Assembly: GCF_947503705.1 (NCBI RefSeq)
Contig: NZ_CANNES010000014.1
Coordinates: forward strand, 47,562 to 111,561
DNA from: an uncultured Tateyamaria sp.
GTDB lineage: Bacteria > Pseudomonadota > Alphaproteobacteria > Rhodobacterales > Rhodobacteraceae
Direction: 5' to 3'
Length of the DNA: 64,000 bases
In this document: piece by piece, positions 41,274 through 49,561 of the stretch
Position numbering within the stretch: position 1 is the first letter of the stretch
Layout: every line of letters begins with the position of its first letter
The notes under the pieces: generated by a model
What the model was told of the DNA's origin: nothing
What the model saw: the letters and a program-made list of their open reading frames with translations, nothing else
Databases searched by the model: none
Made by a program: the position numbers and the translations under genes

Positions 41274-42806
41274 GTGGCGGACGACAAGGTTTTCGACCTT
41301 TTCATCATTGGTGGCGGGATCAATGGCTGCGGCATTGCCCGGGATGCGGCCGGCCGTGGCCTGAATGTGGGTCTGGCCGAAGCGGGCGATCTGGGCGGTG
41401 CAACCTCTTCGGCGTCGACCAAGCTGTTTCACGGCGGCCTGCGTTACCTTGAGTTTTTCGAGTTCGGGCTGGTGAAGTCCTCGCTCAAAGAACGCGAAGT
41501 CCTGCTCAAGGCGATGCCTCATATCAGCTGGCCCATGCGCTTTGTTCTGCCCTATGCCAAGGACATGCGGTTCGACAGCGAAACGCCGACGTCGCGCCTT
41601 TTGGGGTGGGTCATGCCCTGGATGAAAGGGCGAAGGCCCGCATGGCTGATCCGCCTGGGTCTGTTCCTTTATGACAATCTGGGCGGGCGCGAGATTTTGC
41701 CGGGAACCAAGACCCTGGATCTGAGATCGGCCCCCGAGGGCGCGCCCCTCAAGGACCGCTTCAAGATGGCCTATGAATATAGTGACTGCTGGGTCGAGGA
41801 TTCGCGACTGGTCATGCTGAACGCGCGCGACGCCGAGGCGCGCGGCGCCACGATCCTGACCCGTTGCCCCGTCACAAGTGCCGAGCGCGATGGCGATCTG
41901 TGGAAGATTGAGACCGAAAAGGGCACGTTCCGCGCCAAGGCGCTGGTCAATGCGGGCGGCCCCTGGGTCGCTGACATCCTGACCGGCGTGATGCGCCAGA
42001 ACACCCAACACGCGATCCGGTTGGTGCGGGGCAGCCATATCGTGACCAAGCGGCTGTATGACCACGACAAGGCGTATTTCTTTCAGGGCACCGATGGGCG
42101 CATCATCTTTTCCATTCCATATGAGCAGGACTTTACCCTGATCGGGACCACCGATGCGGATCATGATGATCCGGATACCAAGCCCACGATCAGTGATGCA
42201 GAGCGTGACTATCTTTGTGCCTTTGCGACCGAGTATTTCAAACAGCCGGTGACGCCCGACGATGTGGTCTGGACCTATTCGGGTGTGCGCCCGTTGTACG
42301 ACGATGGCGCGGCGTCGGCCACGGCGGCGACGCGGGATTATGTGCTGGCGCTGGATACCAATGGCGCGCCGCTGCTGAGCGTCTTTGGCGGCAAGATCAC
42401 CACCTATCGCAAGCTGGCCGAACAGGCGCTGGCCAAGATGGAGTTGGGGCAACCCTGGACCGCGGGCGTGGCCCTGCCGGGGGGCGATTTTGCGGTGAAG
42501 GATGTGGGCAAGCTGCGCGATCAGCTGATGGCGGAGTATCCGTTTCTGGACGAGAAATGGGCCGCCCGCCTGATCCGTGCCTATGGAACCGAAGCCCGCG
42601 ATGTGATGGGCGGGGCCAAGACGGCCGCCGATCTGGGCCCCGACTTTGGCGCCACATTGACGGGGGCCGAGTTGAAATGGATGATATCGCGCGAATACGC
42701 GCTGGCGGGGGATGATGCGCTGTGGCGGCGCACTAAGCTGGGCTTGCGTCTGACCGAAGATCAGCGCGCCGCCGTGAACGACTGGATGAAGGAAAACGCC
42801 GCATGA
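41274..42806 (+). CDS. glpD: Glycerol-3-phosphate dehydrogenase (FAD)
   Basis: Membrane-associated flavoenzyme oxidising glycerol 3-phosphate to dihydroxyacetone phosphate and passing electrons to quinone. The 510-residue protein has the FAD motif [19 protein letters not shown], the GlpD block [16 protein letters not shown] and a C-terminal DAO_C domain. Start is a GTG at 41274 after a purine-rich AGGGGAGGG. It overlaps glpK by ATGA; no glycerol facilitator gene or DeoR repressor is present in the window. Confidence 0.95.
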   Translation: MADDKVFDLFIIGGGINGCGIARDAAGRGLNVGLAEAGDLGGATSSASTKLFHGGLRYLEFFEFGLVKSSLKEREVLLKAMPHISWPMRFVLPYAKDMRFDSETPTSRLLGWVMPWMKGRRPAWLIRLGLFLYDNLGGREILPGTKTLDLRSAPEGAPLKDRFKMAYEYSDCWVEDSRLVMLNARDAEARGATILTRCPVTSAERDGDLWKIETEKGTFRAKALVNAGGPWVADILTGVMRQNTQHAIRLVRGSHIVTKRLYDHDKAYFFQGTDGRIIFSIPYEQDFTLIGTTDADHDDPDTKPTISDAERDYLCAFATEYFKQPVTPDDVVWTYSGVRPLYDDGAASATAATRDYVLALDTNGAPLLSVFGGKITTYRKLAEQALAKMELGQPWTAGVALPGGDFAVKDVGKLRDQLMAEYPFLDEKWAARLIRAYGTEARDVMGGAKTAADLGPDFGATLTGAELKWMISREYALAGDDALWRRTKLGLRLTEDQRAAVNDWMKENAA

Positions 42807-44275
42807 CCCATATTCTGGCCATTGATCAGGGCACCACGTCCTCGCGCGCCATTGTGTTTGACGGCGATATGAAACCGATTGCCTCTGCGCAGGAAGAGTT
42901 TGAACAGCATTTCCCGGCCAGCGGATGGGTGGAACATGACCCGGCTGACCTTTGGGCGACGGTGCAATCGACCTGCAAGGCGGCGCTGGACAAGGCCGGT
43001 CTTGGTGCGGGCGACATTGCCGCCATCGGCATCACGAACCAGCGCGAAACCACTGTGATCTGGGACGCAGAGACCGGCGCGCCCCTGCACAACGCCATCG
43101 TCTGGCAAGACCGTCGCACCGCCGAGATGTGTGAAGGCCTGCGCGCCGACGGTCATGGTGAGACGGTGACGGCTGTGACGGGCCTGCTGCTTGATCCCTA
43201 TTTCAGCGCGACCAAGGTCAAATGGATCCTTGATCAGAACGAAGGATCGCGGGCGCGGGCGGCGGCGGGCAAACTGCTTTTCGGGACGGTCGACAGTTTC
43301 CTGATCTGGCACATGACCGGGGGCAAACGCCATGTGACGGATGCCACGAATGCGGCCCGCACGATGCTGTATGACATTCACAAAGGAGCGTGGAGCACTG
43401 AAATGTGTGCCATGCTCGACATCCCGATGAAGATGCTGCCCGAAGTGCTGGATTGTGCTGCCGAATTTGGCACCACCGACCTTTTGGGTGGTCAGACCCG
43501 TATCTTGGGCGTGGCGGGGGACCAGCAGGCGGCGACTATCGGACAGGCCTGTTTTCAGCCCGGCATGTTGAAGTCCACCTATGGGACGGGTTGTTTTGCC
43601 CTGCTCAACACCGGCGACACGCCAACGCGGTCGCAAAACCGATTGCTGACCACCGTAGCCTATCAACTGGACGGCAAACCGACCTATGCGCTGGAGGGAT
43701 CGATCTTTGTCGCGGGGGCTGTGGTGCAGTGGTTGCGCGATGGGCTGGGTGTCATCGAGACGGCGTCACAGACGCAGGCCCTGGCCGAAGAGGGCCGGGG
43801 TGATGTGACCCTGGTACCTGCCTTTACCGGTCTTGGCGCGCCTTATTGGAACCCCGATTGCCGGGGGGCTGTTTACGGCCTGACCCGCGACACGAACCCC
43901 GCCGACATGGCCCGGGCCGCGCTGGAAAGCATCGGCTTTCAGACCCGCGACCTGTGGGAGGCGATGCGCGCTGATTGGCCCGATGGTGGCGACGCGGTGC
44001 TACGCGTCGATGGCGGGCTGAGCGCAAATGACTGGGCGATGCAGTTCCTGTCGGACATGCTGGGCGCGCCGGTGGATCGGCCTGCGGGTCTTGAGACGAC
44101 GGCCCTGGGAGCGGCATGGTTGGCGGGCATGTTTGCGGGGGTCTATCCCGACATGGACGGGTTCGCGGCAACTTGGGCGCGGGACGCGCGGTTTGATCCG
44201 GTGATGTCGGCAAGCGACCGCGACGCGCTTTATGGACGCTGGCAACGGGCGGTTGCGGCGACGCAGGCAGTGTGA
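42803..44275 (+). CDS. glpK: Glycerol kinase
   Basis: ATP-dependent phosphorylation of glycerol, feeding GlpD. The 490-residue protein of the FGGY family has the opening [29 protein letters not shown], the family signature region [24 protein letters not shown] (cut here at [18 protein letters not shown]) and C-terminal [15 protein letters not shown]. Stop at 44275; a 32-bp gap separates it from the convergent VOC gene. Confidence 0.96.
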   Translation: MTHILAIDQGTTSSRAIVFDGDMKPIASAQEEFEQHFPASGWVEHDPADLWATVQSTCKAALDKAGLGAGDIAAIGITNQRETTVIWDAETGAPLHNAIVWQDRRTAEMCEGLRADGHGETVTAVTGLLLDPYFSATKVKWILDQNEGSRARAAAGKLLFGTVDSFLIWHMTGGKRHVTDATNAARTMLYDIHKGAWSTEMCAMLDIPMKMLPEVLDCAAEFGTTDLLGGQTRILGVAGDQQAATIGQACFQPGMLKSTYGTGCFALLNTGDTPTRSQNRLLTTVAYQLDGKPTYALEGSIFVAGAVVQWLRDGLGVIETASQTQALAEEGRGDVTLVPAFTGLGAPYWNPDCRGAVYGLTRDTNPADMARAALESIGFQTRDLWEAMRADWPDGGDAVLRVDGGLSANDWAMQFLSDMLGAPVDRPAGLETTALGAAWLAGMFAGVYPDMDGFAATWARDARFDPVMSASDRDALYGRWQRAVAATQAV

Positions 44276-44307
44276 TGCCGCTGCGGCTGTAATCAGGATT
44301 ATGTAAT

Positions 44308-44718
44308 TTAATGACTGTCGGGGTCAGCTATCCGACTGACTTCATATAGTTCGATTGGCAAGCCGTCCGGGTCTGCGAAAAAGGTAAAGCGTGATCCGGT
44401 GTTGGGATCGACGCGAATGGCCTCAACCGCGACGCCTTTGGCCGCGAGCGCATGGATTGTCGCGTCAATGTCCGTGACCCGGAAGGCCAGATGGCGCAAC
44501 CCGCAGGCTTCGGGCGTGGACGGGCGTGCGGGCGGGTCGGGGAAGCTGAACAGTTCCAACTGACCACCGCCGGGGATTTGCAAGTCCAGCTTCATGGAGT
44601 GCCGGGCCGCCCGGTGGGTTTCGGCAATGATCTTGAGGCCAAGGATCTCGGTGTAAAACTGCTTGGACCGGTCATAATCGCTGACGATGAGGGCCACGTG
44701 GTGAAAACCGTTCAGCAT
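44308..44718 (-). CDS. VOC-family (glyoxalase I-like) protein
   Basis: A 136-residue vicinal-oxygen-chelate fold protein. Two beta-alpha-beta-beta-beta modules: FHHVALIVSDYDRSKQFYTEILGL (cut here at FHHVALIVSDYDRSKQFY) and LRHLAFRVTDIDATIHAL, with candidate metal ligands His 5-6, Glu in QLELFSF, His in LRHLAF and Glu in PIELYEV. This pattern fits glyoxalase-like or SMU1112c/YaeR-type members. The ATG at 44718 is used; longer frames are featureless. Confidence 0.82.
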   Translation of the reverse strand: MLNGFHHVALIVSDYDRSKQFYTEILGLKIIAETHRAARHSMKLDLQIPGGGQLELFSFPDPPARPSTPEACGLRHLAFRVTDIDATIHALAAKGVAVEAIRVDPNTGSRFTFFADPDGLPIELYEVSRIADPDSH

Positions 44719-44814
44719 CCAGAATGCGCCCCTTGGATTGTGGTGGATAGCAACAGGCCATCGCCGCCGCGCGGGCCGTTGCCAAGCCTGCATTTCTCAC
44801 CTACCAAATAGAGG

Positions 44815-46398
44815 ATGTGCGCCAGGTTCAAGATATACAATATACTCGTTGCGGCGGTCATGAGCCTGACCGTGACCCCCGTTCTTGCCCAGGACGCGCC
44901 TTGGCCCGATATCCTGATTGACCCGTCGGCGCGGCTGCATGGGGATGCTGATCTGATCCTGCCCATGGGCTGCGGCGGTGCGATGGCCTTTCAGCGGGTC
45001 GATGTGCCGGTCGACGTGAACAGCCCACTGGCCGACCGCCCTTTTCGGATGGGCCAATCCGATGCCACAACCGCCTTTTCCGACTACCTCAAACCCACCT
45101 ATCTGCGCGGTGCGTTTGACGATCTGGAGGCCGGCGTCAGCTATTATTACATCGCCCGTTACGAGCTGAACGAGGCGCAGTACCGCGCGGTGAGGGGCGA
45201 CTGTGATGCGCCGTTCAAGCCTATCGAGGCGCGGGCCAAAGGCGGTTTGACCTGGTTTGATGCGGTGGATGTGTCGCGTCGCTATACCGAATGGTTGATG
45301 GTGAATGCGCGCGATACGCTGCCGGCGGCGGGTGACCGGATCGGATTTCTGCGCCTGCCCACCGAACCCGAATGGGAATATGCCGCCCGTGGCGGCGCCC
45401 GCGCAGATGGGGCCACTTTTGCCGCGCGCCGCTTTTTCGCGGACGGCAGCCTGCCTGACTATGCCGCGTTTCGTGCGCCAGGCAGCGGCGGCGGCGGGCT
45501 GACCGTCATGGGCGGGCGTCGCGCGCCCAACCCCTTGGGTTTGATGGACATTTACGGCAATGCCGAAGAGCTGATGTTGGAACCTTTTCGCCTCAATGCC
45601 ATTGGTCGCAGCCATGGCCAGACTGGCGGTCTGGTCACCCGTGGCGGGTCGGCGGACCTTGAAGATGCGCAGATCTACACGGCCAAACGCAGCGAATACC
45701 CGCTGTTCTCCAGCTTTTCCGGCCAGGCCCTCGCGGGCGAGTATTTCGGGATGCGTCTGGTTCTGACTGCTGTGGTTGTGTCGGAAGACCGCTATGAGCG
45801 TATTCGCGAGAACTGGGCCGAAGAGGCGGATCGCCCGTCGGATGCCGAAGCCGATCCCCTGGCCGCACTGGCCGCCTTGCTGGAAGAAGAGGTTGACCCC
45901 CGAAGACGCGATGCGCTGAGCGGGTTGCAACTGGAGTTTCGGGTGGCCCGGGAAGCCGCGGCGGAATCGTTGTTTCAGGCGGCGAAATCGACGTTGCTAA
46001 GTGGTGCCGCCTTTGTCGAGACATTGCAGGACGGCAATCTTGAGGTGCAACGCCTGACACGCGACAGCCTGGCGCTGCGCGACAGGCTGGCCCTGTTGCA
46101 AGGCTCGCAGCGCGAACAGATGATGCAGACGCTTGTCCTGAACGTGGACCGATTGACTGCCCTGCGTGACAGCGTCGACACGTATTTGTTGTCTTATCGT
46201 GCAACACTGGAAACGCTCGCCTCTGACGTTGAAGAGACCATGCGCGAAGAGGCCTATACCAGCCTTGTTCAGGATTTGGCCCAGGCCGAACAGACCCAAT
46301 TGCTGACCATGCTCAATCGGTTTTGGGCGGATTTGCTGGTTTATGTGGAAACCCCCGATATGAGCAAAGGCGATCTATTGGCGCAGGCCATCAATTAG
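44815..46398 (+). CDS. Exported formylglycine-generating-enzyme-like protein with C-terminal coiled coil
   Basis: A 527-residue protein with a signal peptide (about residues 1-25, cleavage near VLAQ-DA). A FGE-sulfatase/SUMF1 domain covers about residues 105-325 (YYYIARYELNEAQYRA, LPTEPEWEYAARGG, GLMDIYGNAEELM). A helical coiled coil follows (about 370-510, REAAAESLFQAAKSTLL to SLVQDLAQAEQ). FGE-like domains outside true sulfatase maturation often bind or modify partners. The conserved W-D-W-V end is replaced by NAEELML, so it may not be an active oxidase. No sulfatase is nearby. Confidence 0.82.
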   Translation: MCARFKIYNILVAAVMSLTVTPVLAQDAPWPDILIDPSARLHGDADLILPMGCGGAMAFQRVDVPVDVNSPLADRPFRMGQSDATTAFSDYLKPTYLRGAFDDLEAGVSYYYIARYELNEAQYRAVRGDCDAPFKPIEARAKGGLTWFDAVDVSRRYTEWLMVNARDTLPAAGDRIGFLRLPTEPEWEYAARGGARADGATFAARRFFADGSLPDYAAFRAPGSGGGGLTVMGGRRAPNPLGLMDIYGNAEELMLEPFRLNAIGRSHGQTGGLVTRGGSADLEDAQIYTAKRSEYPLFSSFSGQALAGEYFGMRLVLTAVVVSEDRYERIRENWAEEADRPSDAEADPLAALAALLEEEVDPRRRDALSGLQLEFRVAREAAAESLFQAAKSTLLSGAAFVETLQDGNLEVQRLTRDSLALRDRLALLQGSQREQMMQTLVLNVDRLTALRDSVDTYLLSYRATLETLASDVEETMREEAYTSLVQDLAQAEQTQLLTMLNRFWADLLVYVETPDMSKGDLLAQAIN

Positions 46399-46434
46399 AA
46401 TTGAAGCGCCCCGAATTTTTTCTCCAATTCTCGC

Positions 46435-46455
46435 TCACATTTTTTGTCACGTGCA
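46435..46455. promoter_or_regulatory. Shared upstream motif, copy 1
   Basis: TCACA-NN-TTTTGT-N-ACGTGCA, ending 60 bp before the ATG of the first peptidoglycan-binding-like gene. Copy 2 has the same letters and nearly the same distance. Confidence 0.6.
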
Positions 46456-46515
46456 CTGAATACCCGACCCGCGTACCCCAATGGCAAGCAACCCTTGGCA
46501 TCGGAGAGACAGAAC

Positions 46516-47817
46516 ATGGCACAGCATTTCGTAGCAAAATCGGTCAGTAGCGCGATCATCGCGACCCTCATGGTGACCACCAGTGTTGAGCGCGCAACCG
46601 CAGGTGGGGCTGAAGCTGCCCTTGGCGCCCTTGGCCTGTTGATGCTCAACGAGATTTCGCGGGGAAAGCCGCGGCCGAAACCTGGCTACAAGCCTGGTAT
46701 GAGCGCTGTACAGCGCCAGCAGAACCGTGATGTGCAACATGCGCTGAACGCCTTTGCCTTTCCCGTCGGCGTCGCAGATGGTGTTCTGGGCAAGCGCAGC
46801 CGTGCTGCCATTGGCGACTACCAGGCCTATATGGGCTATGCCCGCACTGGTCAGTTGACAGAGGCCGAACGCAATATGCTCATCGGTGGATGGCAGGCGT
46901 TTCAACGGGGCGAGGGCAGTGCCTATCCTGCGATGATGGCCGCTGTTGGTCCGCGCGGGATGCTCAACGCCCAGCGTGACCCGGGCTTTCCCGCGCGCTT
47001 TGGCGATCGGGCGGGCGGGAGCTATGACCTTGATGGCACATGGGACAATGAGCCGTTTTTACCTCAACCGGAACGTCAGGCGGACGGTTTGATCCCTGAT
47101 TTGCAGGCCCGTGATCAGGCCTCGACTTCTGCTGCGGCCCGGTGCGAGCTGGTGGTTCAGACAACGCGCATTCAGGGTGGCGTTGTGCCCGCCGTCAACA
47201 TGACCAACCCCGATCAGGCGCTGAGCGAAAAATTCTGTGACGCCCGCAGCTTTGCGATTACGCAAAGCGGTTCAGTTGCAGCAGGCTTTCAGGTGTCTGA
47301 CGCGGAGCTGGAGGTTCATTGCCAAAGCATTACCACCGGCCTTCAGTCCGTTGTGGCGGCCCTGCCTGACACCCAGCCTGCGCAAGTTGCGCGCATGGCC
47401 CAAACGGCTGGCGCAAGTCGGGGGCTGAGCGATCAGACAATGACGATGACCTATGGTCAGATTTGCTTGGGCCTCGGCTATCGGTTGGACAATGCGGAGA
47501 TGGCGTTGGCTGGTGCCCTTGTGATGATGGGCACGGGGGCTGAGCCCTATGCCGAAGTGGTGGGCCATCACCTGCGCGAAGGGTTTGGAGTGCCCGCAGC
47601 CCCGGCCGCTGCGGTCCACTACTACACCTCTGCCATCACGGCGTTGCAGGAGGGGGCGACCGCGGCCTTTGAACCCAGCACGACGCCGGAACGGGTTCAA
47701 GTCATTCGTGCGGCCCTGCAACTGAGCGCACAGCGCGCGGCAACCGGAGGTGTGCGGCCCGCCACGTTGGCCCCTGTCAACGCGACATTGACGCCCCTCG
47801 CACCGGTTCAGCATTAA
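46516..47817 (+). CDS. Exported peptidoglycan-binding-domain-like protein, paralogue 1
   Basis: A 433-residue exported protein, start at the ATG at 46516. A signal-like N-terminus (about residues 1-28) is followed by a short hydrophobic stretch. A PG_binding_1-like repeat comes next (about 70-120: NRDVQHALNAFAFPVG, GVLGKRSRAAIGDYQAYMG). The 190-residue C-terminal domain has four cysteines (RCELVVQTTRIQGGV; ALSEKFCDARSFAITQSG) and a YGQICLGLGYRLDNAEMAL block. The C-terminal domain is unknown to me. It is closely similar to the next gene along most of its length except the linker, indicating tandem duplication. Confidence 0.85.
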   Translation: MAQHFVAKSVSSAIIATLMVTTSVERATAGGAEAALGALGLLMLNEISRGKPRPKPGYKPGMSAVQRQQNRDVQHALNAFAFPVGVADGVLGKRSRAAIGDYQAYMGYARTGQLTEAERNMLIGGWQAFQRGEGSAYPAMMAAVGPRGMLNAQRDPGFPARFGDRAGGSYDLDGTWDNEPFLPQPERQADGLIPDLQARDQASTSAAARCELVVQTTRIQGGVVPAVNMTNPDQALSEKFCDARSFAITQSGSVAAGFQVSDAELEVHCQSITTGLQSVVAALPDTQPAQVARMAQTAGASRGLSDQTMTMTYGQICLGLGYRLDNAEMALAGALVMMGTGAEPYAEVVGHHLREGFGVPAAPAAAVHYYTSAITALQEGATAAFEPSTTPERVQVIRAALQLSAQRAATGGVRPATLAPVNATLTPLAPVQH

Positions 47818-47835
47818 GCGGCGGACCATCTGAAA

Positions 47836-47858
47836 CGGGCGGTCTTTGTGGCCGCCCG
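47836..47858 (+). terminator. Possible terminator after paralogue 1
   Basis: Nine-pair GC stem (CGGGCGGTC / GGCCGCCCG, one G-T pair) with loop TTTGT, 19 bp after the stop. Only a weak AATTGATT follows, so termination may be partial. Confidence 0.5.
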
Positions 47859-47977
47859 AATTGATTCGCACTTGGGTGGATCATTCAATTCACTGGCTTC
47901 CTGAAATAGGGGTGCGGCGTGGAAATAGCTTAATATCTACAATTTCACATGGCCAAAGACCGAGCCAAAGAATGAAA

Positions 47978-47998
47978 TCACAAATTTTGTAACGTGCA
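47978..47998. promoter_or_regulatory. Shared upstream motif, copy 2
   Basis: TCACA-AA-TTTTGT-A-ACGTGCA, ending 63 bp before the paralogue 2 start, in an A/T-rich leader. A larger block (TGAAAT before it) is also shared with copy 3. Confidence 0.6.
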
Positions 47999-48061
47999 TC
48001 GTGTAAAGACTCCTGCTAGGTTTTTTGATAAGACGGCGGGATATGTACGGAGATTTTTAAG

Positions 48062-49477
48062 ATGAAGCGTCAACTTGTGACACAACCCATCATTGTTGGA
48101 ATGATTGCGGCTCTTGCGATGACATCGGGCACGCAACGTGCCGAAGCGGACCTGGGCAAGGCGCTTGGCGTTCTAGGTGGCGCGGCGATCCTTGGCTGTG
48201 CGACCGGCGCACTGAATTGCAAAGGCAACCGATCCAAGTCCCGCAGCACGGCCCCACGGTCGTCGGGCATCAGCCAGGCCCAACGTCAGCAAAACCGCGA
48301 CGTTCAAAGCTCTCTCAATGCATTCGGGTTTCCTGTGGGGGCTGTTGACGGCTCTTTGGGCAAGCGCAGCCGCGCCGCGATCCGCGACTATCAAGGGTAC
48401 ATGGGATATGCCCGCACCGGTCAGCTGACCGAAGCAGAGCGCAACATGCTTGTGGGCGGTTGGCAGCAGTTGAATGCGGGTGCCGGCAATGCCTACCCCC
48501 GCACGATGGCGGCCGTTGGTCCGCGGGGCCTGCTGAACATCCAGCGTGACCCGAACTTCCCGTCGCAATTTGGCGATCCGGTTCAGCGCAATTACGGCAA
48601 TGGCTATGCGAACAATCAGGGCAACACCGGCACCTGGCAGAACGGCCAGCAATTCAACAATGCCGGCGTGCAGCCTCAGCCGCAACCGCAGCCGATCCAA
48701 CCCCTGCCCCGTGCCAACCCGACGCCACAGCCTCAATTGGGCGCACTGCCCAAACTGGCACCGCTGAAGCCCATTGGTCAGGTCATCGTGTCGGCGGCAT
48801 CCCGTTGTGAGCTGGTGGATCAGACAACCCGCATTCAGGGTGGCGTCATTCAGGCGTCGAACATGACAGACAGCAACCAGGCGCTGAGCGAAAAGTTCTG
48901 CGAAGCACGCGGTTTTGCGATCACGCAGGGCGGGTCTGTCGCATCTCAGTTCCAAGTGTCGGAGACCGAGCTGGAAGCGCTTTGCGCACAGATCAAGACC
49001 GGGTTCGAGCCCGTTCTGGCCAGCCTCGCCGATACGCCACAGCCTCAGGCGATTGCCACGGCCAAGACCACTGCTGCGGGCCTGGGTCTGACCGATCCTG
49101 CGACAACGGCCGCTTATGGCCAGATCTGCATGGGCATCGGCTACCGTCTGGATAACGCCGAGATGGCCCTGTCGGGTGTCATGGCGATGCTGGCGGCGGA
49201 TCAGGCGCCCTATGGTGAAATGGTCGGCCATCACCTGCGTGAAGGTTTTGGTGTAACGGCGTCTTCGTCGGCGGCTGTCCCTTACTATCAGTCGTCCATG
49301 GCCGCCCTTGAGCAAGGAGCAACCCCTGCATTTGTGCCCAGCACCACGTCGGAGCGGATCCAGGTCATTCGTGCAGCATTGCAGCTGGATGCCCAGCGGG
49401 CTGGCAACACCGGCCAGTTGCCCAATCTGATCAAAACGTCGGCAACACTGCCTGCGTTGCAGCCGGTCCAGCAATAA
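48062..49477 (+). CDS. Exported peptidoglycan-binding-domain-like protein, paralogue 2
   Basis: A 471-residue exported paralogue of the previous gene. It has an N-terminal signal (MKRQLVTQPIIVGMIAALAM), a small Cys pair (CATGALNC), a PG_binding_1-like repeat (GFPVGAVDGSLGKRSRAAIR), a Pro/Gln-rich linker (about residues 200-240, repeated PQ) longer than in paralogue 1, and the same C-terminal Cys-rich domain. The signal peptide may be a lipoprotein-like or Sec type; the lipobox is not clear. GGAG lies 10 nt before the ATG. Confidence 0.85.
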   Translation: MKRQLVTQPIIVGMIAALAMTSGTQRAEADLGKALGVLGGAAILGCATGALNCKGNRSKSRSTAPRSSGISQAQRQQNRDVQSSLNAFGFPVGAVDGSLGKRSRAAIRDYQGYMGYARTGQLTEAERNMLVGGWQQLNAGAGNAYPRTMAAVGPRGLLNIQRDPNFPSQFGDPVQRNYGNGYANNQGNTGTWQNGQQFNNAGVQPQPQPQPIQPLPRANPTPQPQLGALPKLAPLKPIGQVIVSAASRCELVDQTTRIQGGVIQASNMTDSNQALSEKFCEARGFAITQGGSVASQFQVSETELEALCAQIKTGFEPVLASLADTPQPQAIATAKTTAAGLGLTDPATTAAYGQICMGIGYRLDNAEMALSGVMAMLAADQAPYGEMVGHHLREGFGVTASSSAAVPYYQSSMAALEQGATPAFVPSTTSERIQVIRAALQLDAQRAGNTGQLPNLIKTSATLPALQPVQQ

Positions 49478-49505
49478 GCGTCTCGTCAGTTCTATCTGAA
49501 CAACA

Positions 49506-49533
49506 ACGGGCGGCCCTTGGGGTCGCCCGTTTT
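49506..49533 (+). terminator. Intrinsic terminator after paralogue 2
   Basis: GC-rich stem (ACGGGCGGCCC pairing with GGGTCGCCCGT, one G-T) followed by TTTT, 29 bp after the stop of paralogue 2. It separates that gene from the convergent CHAT gene. Confidence 0.78.
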
Positions 49534-49561
49534 CGTTTGGCCCTGGTCCGGTGTCAGGACC

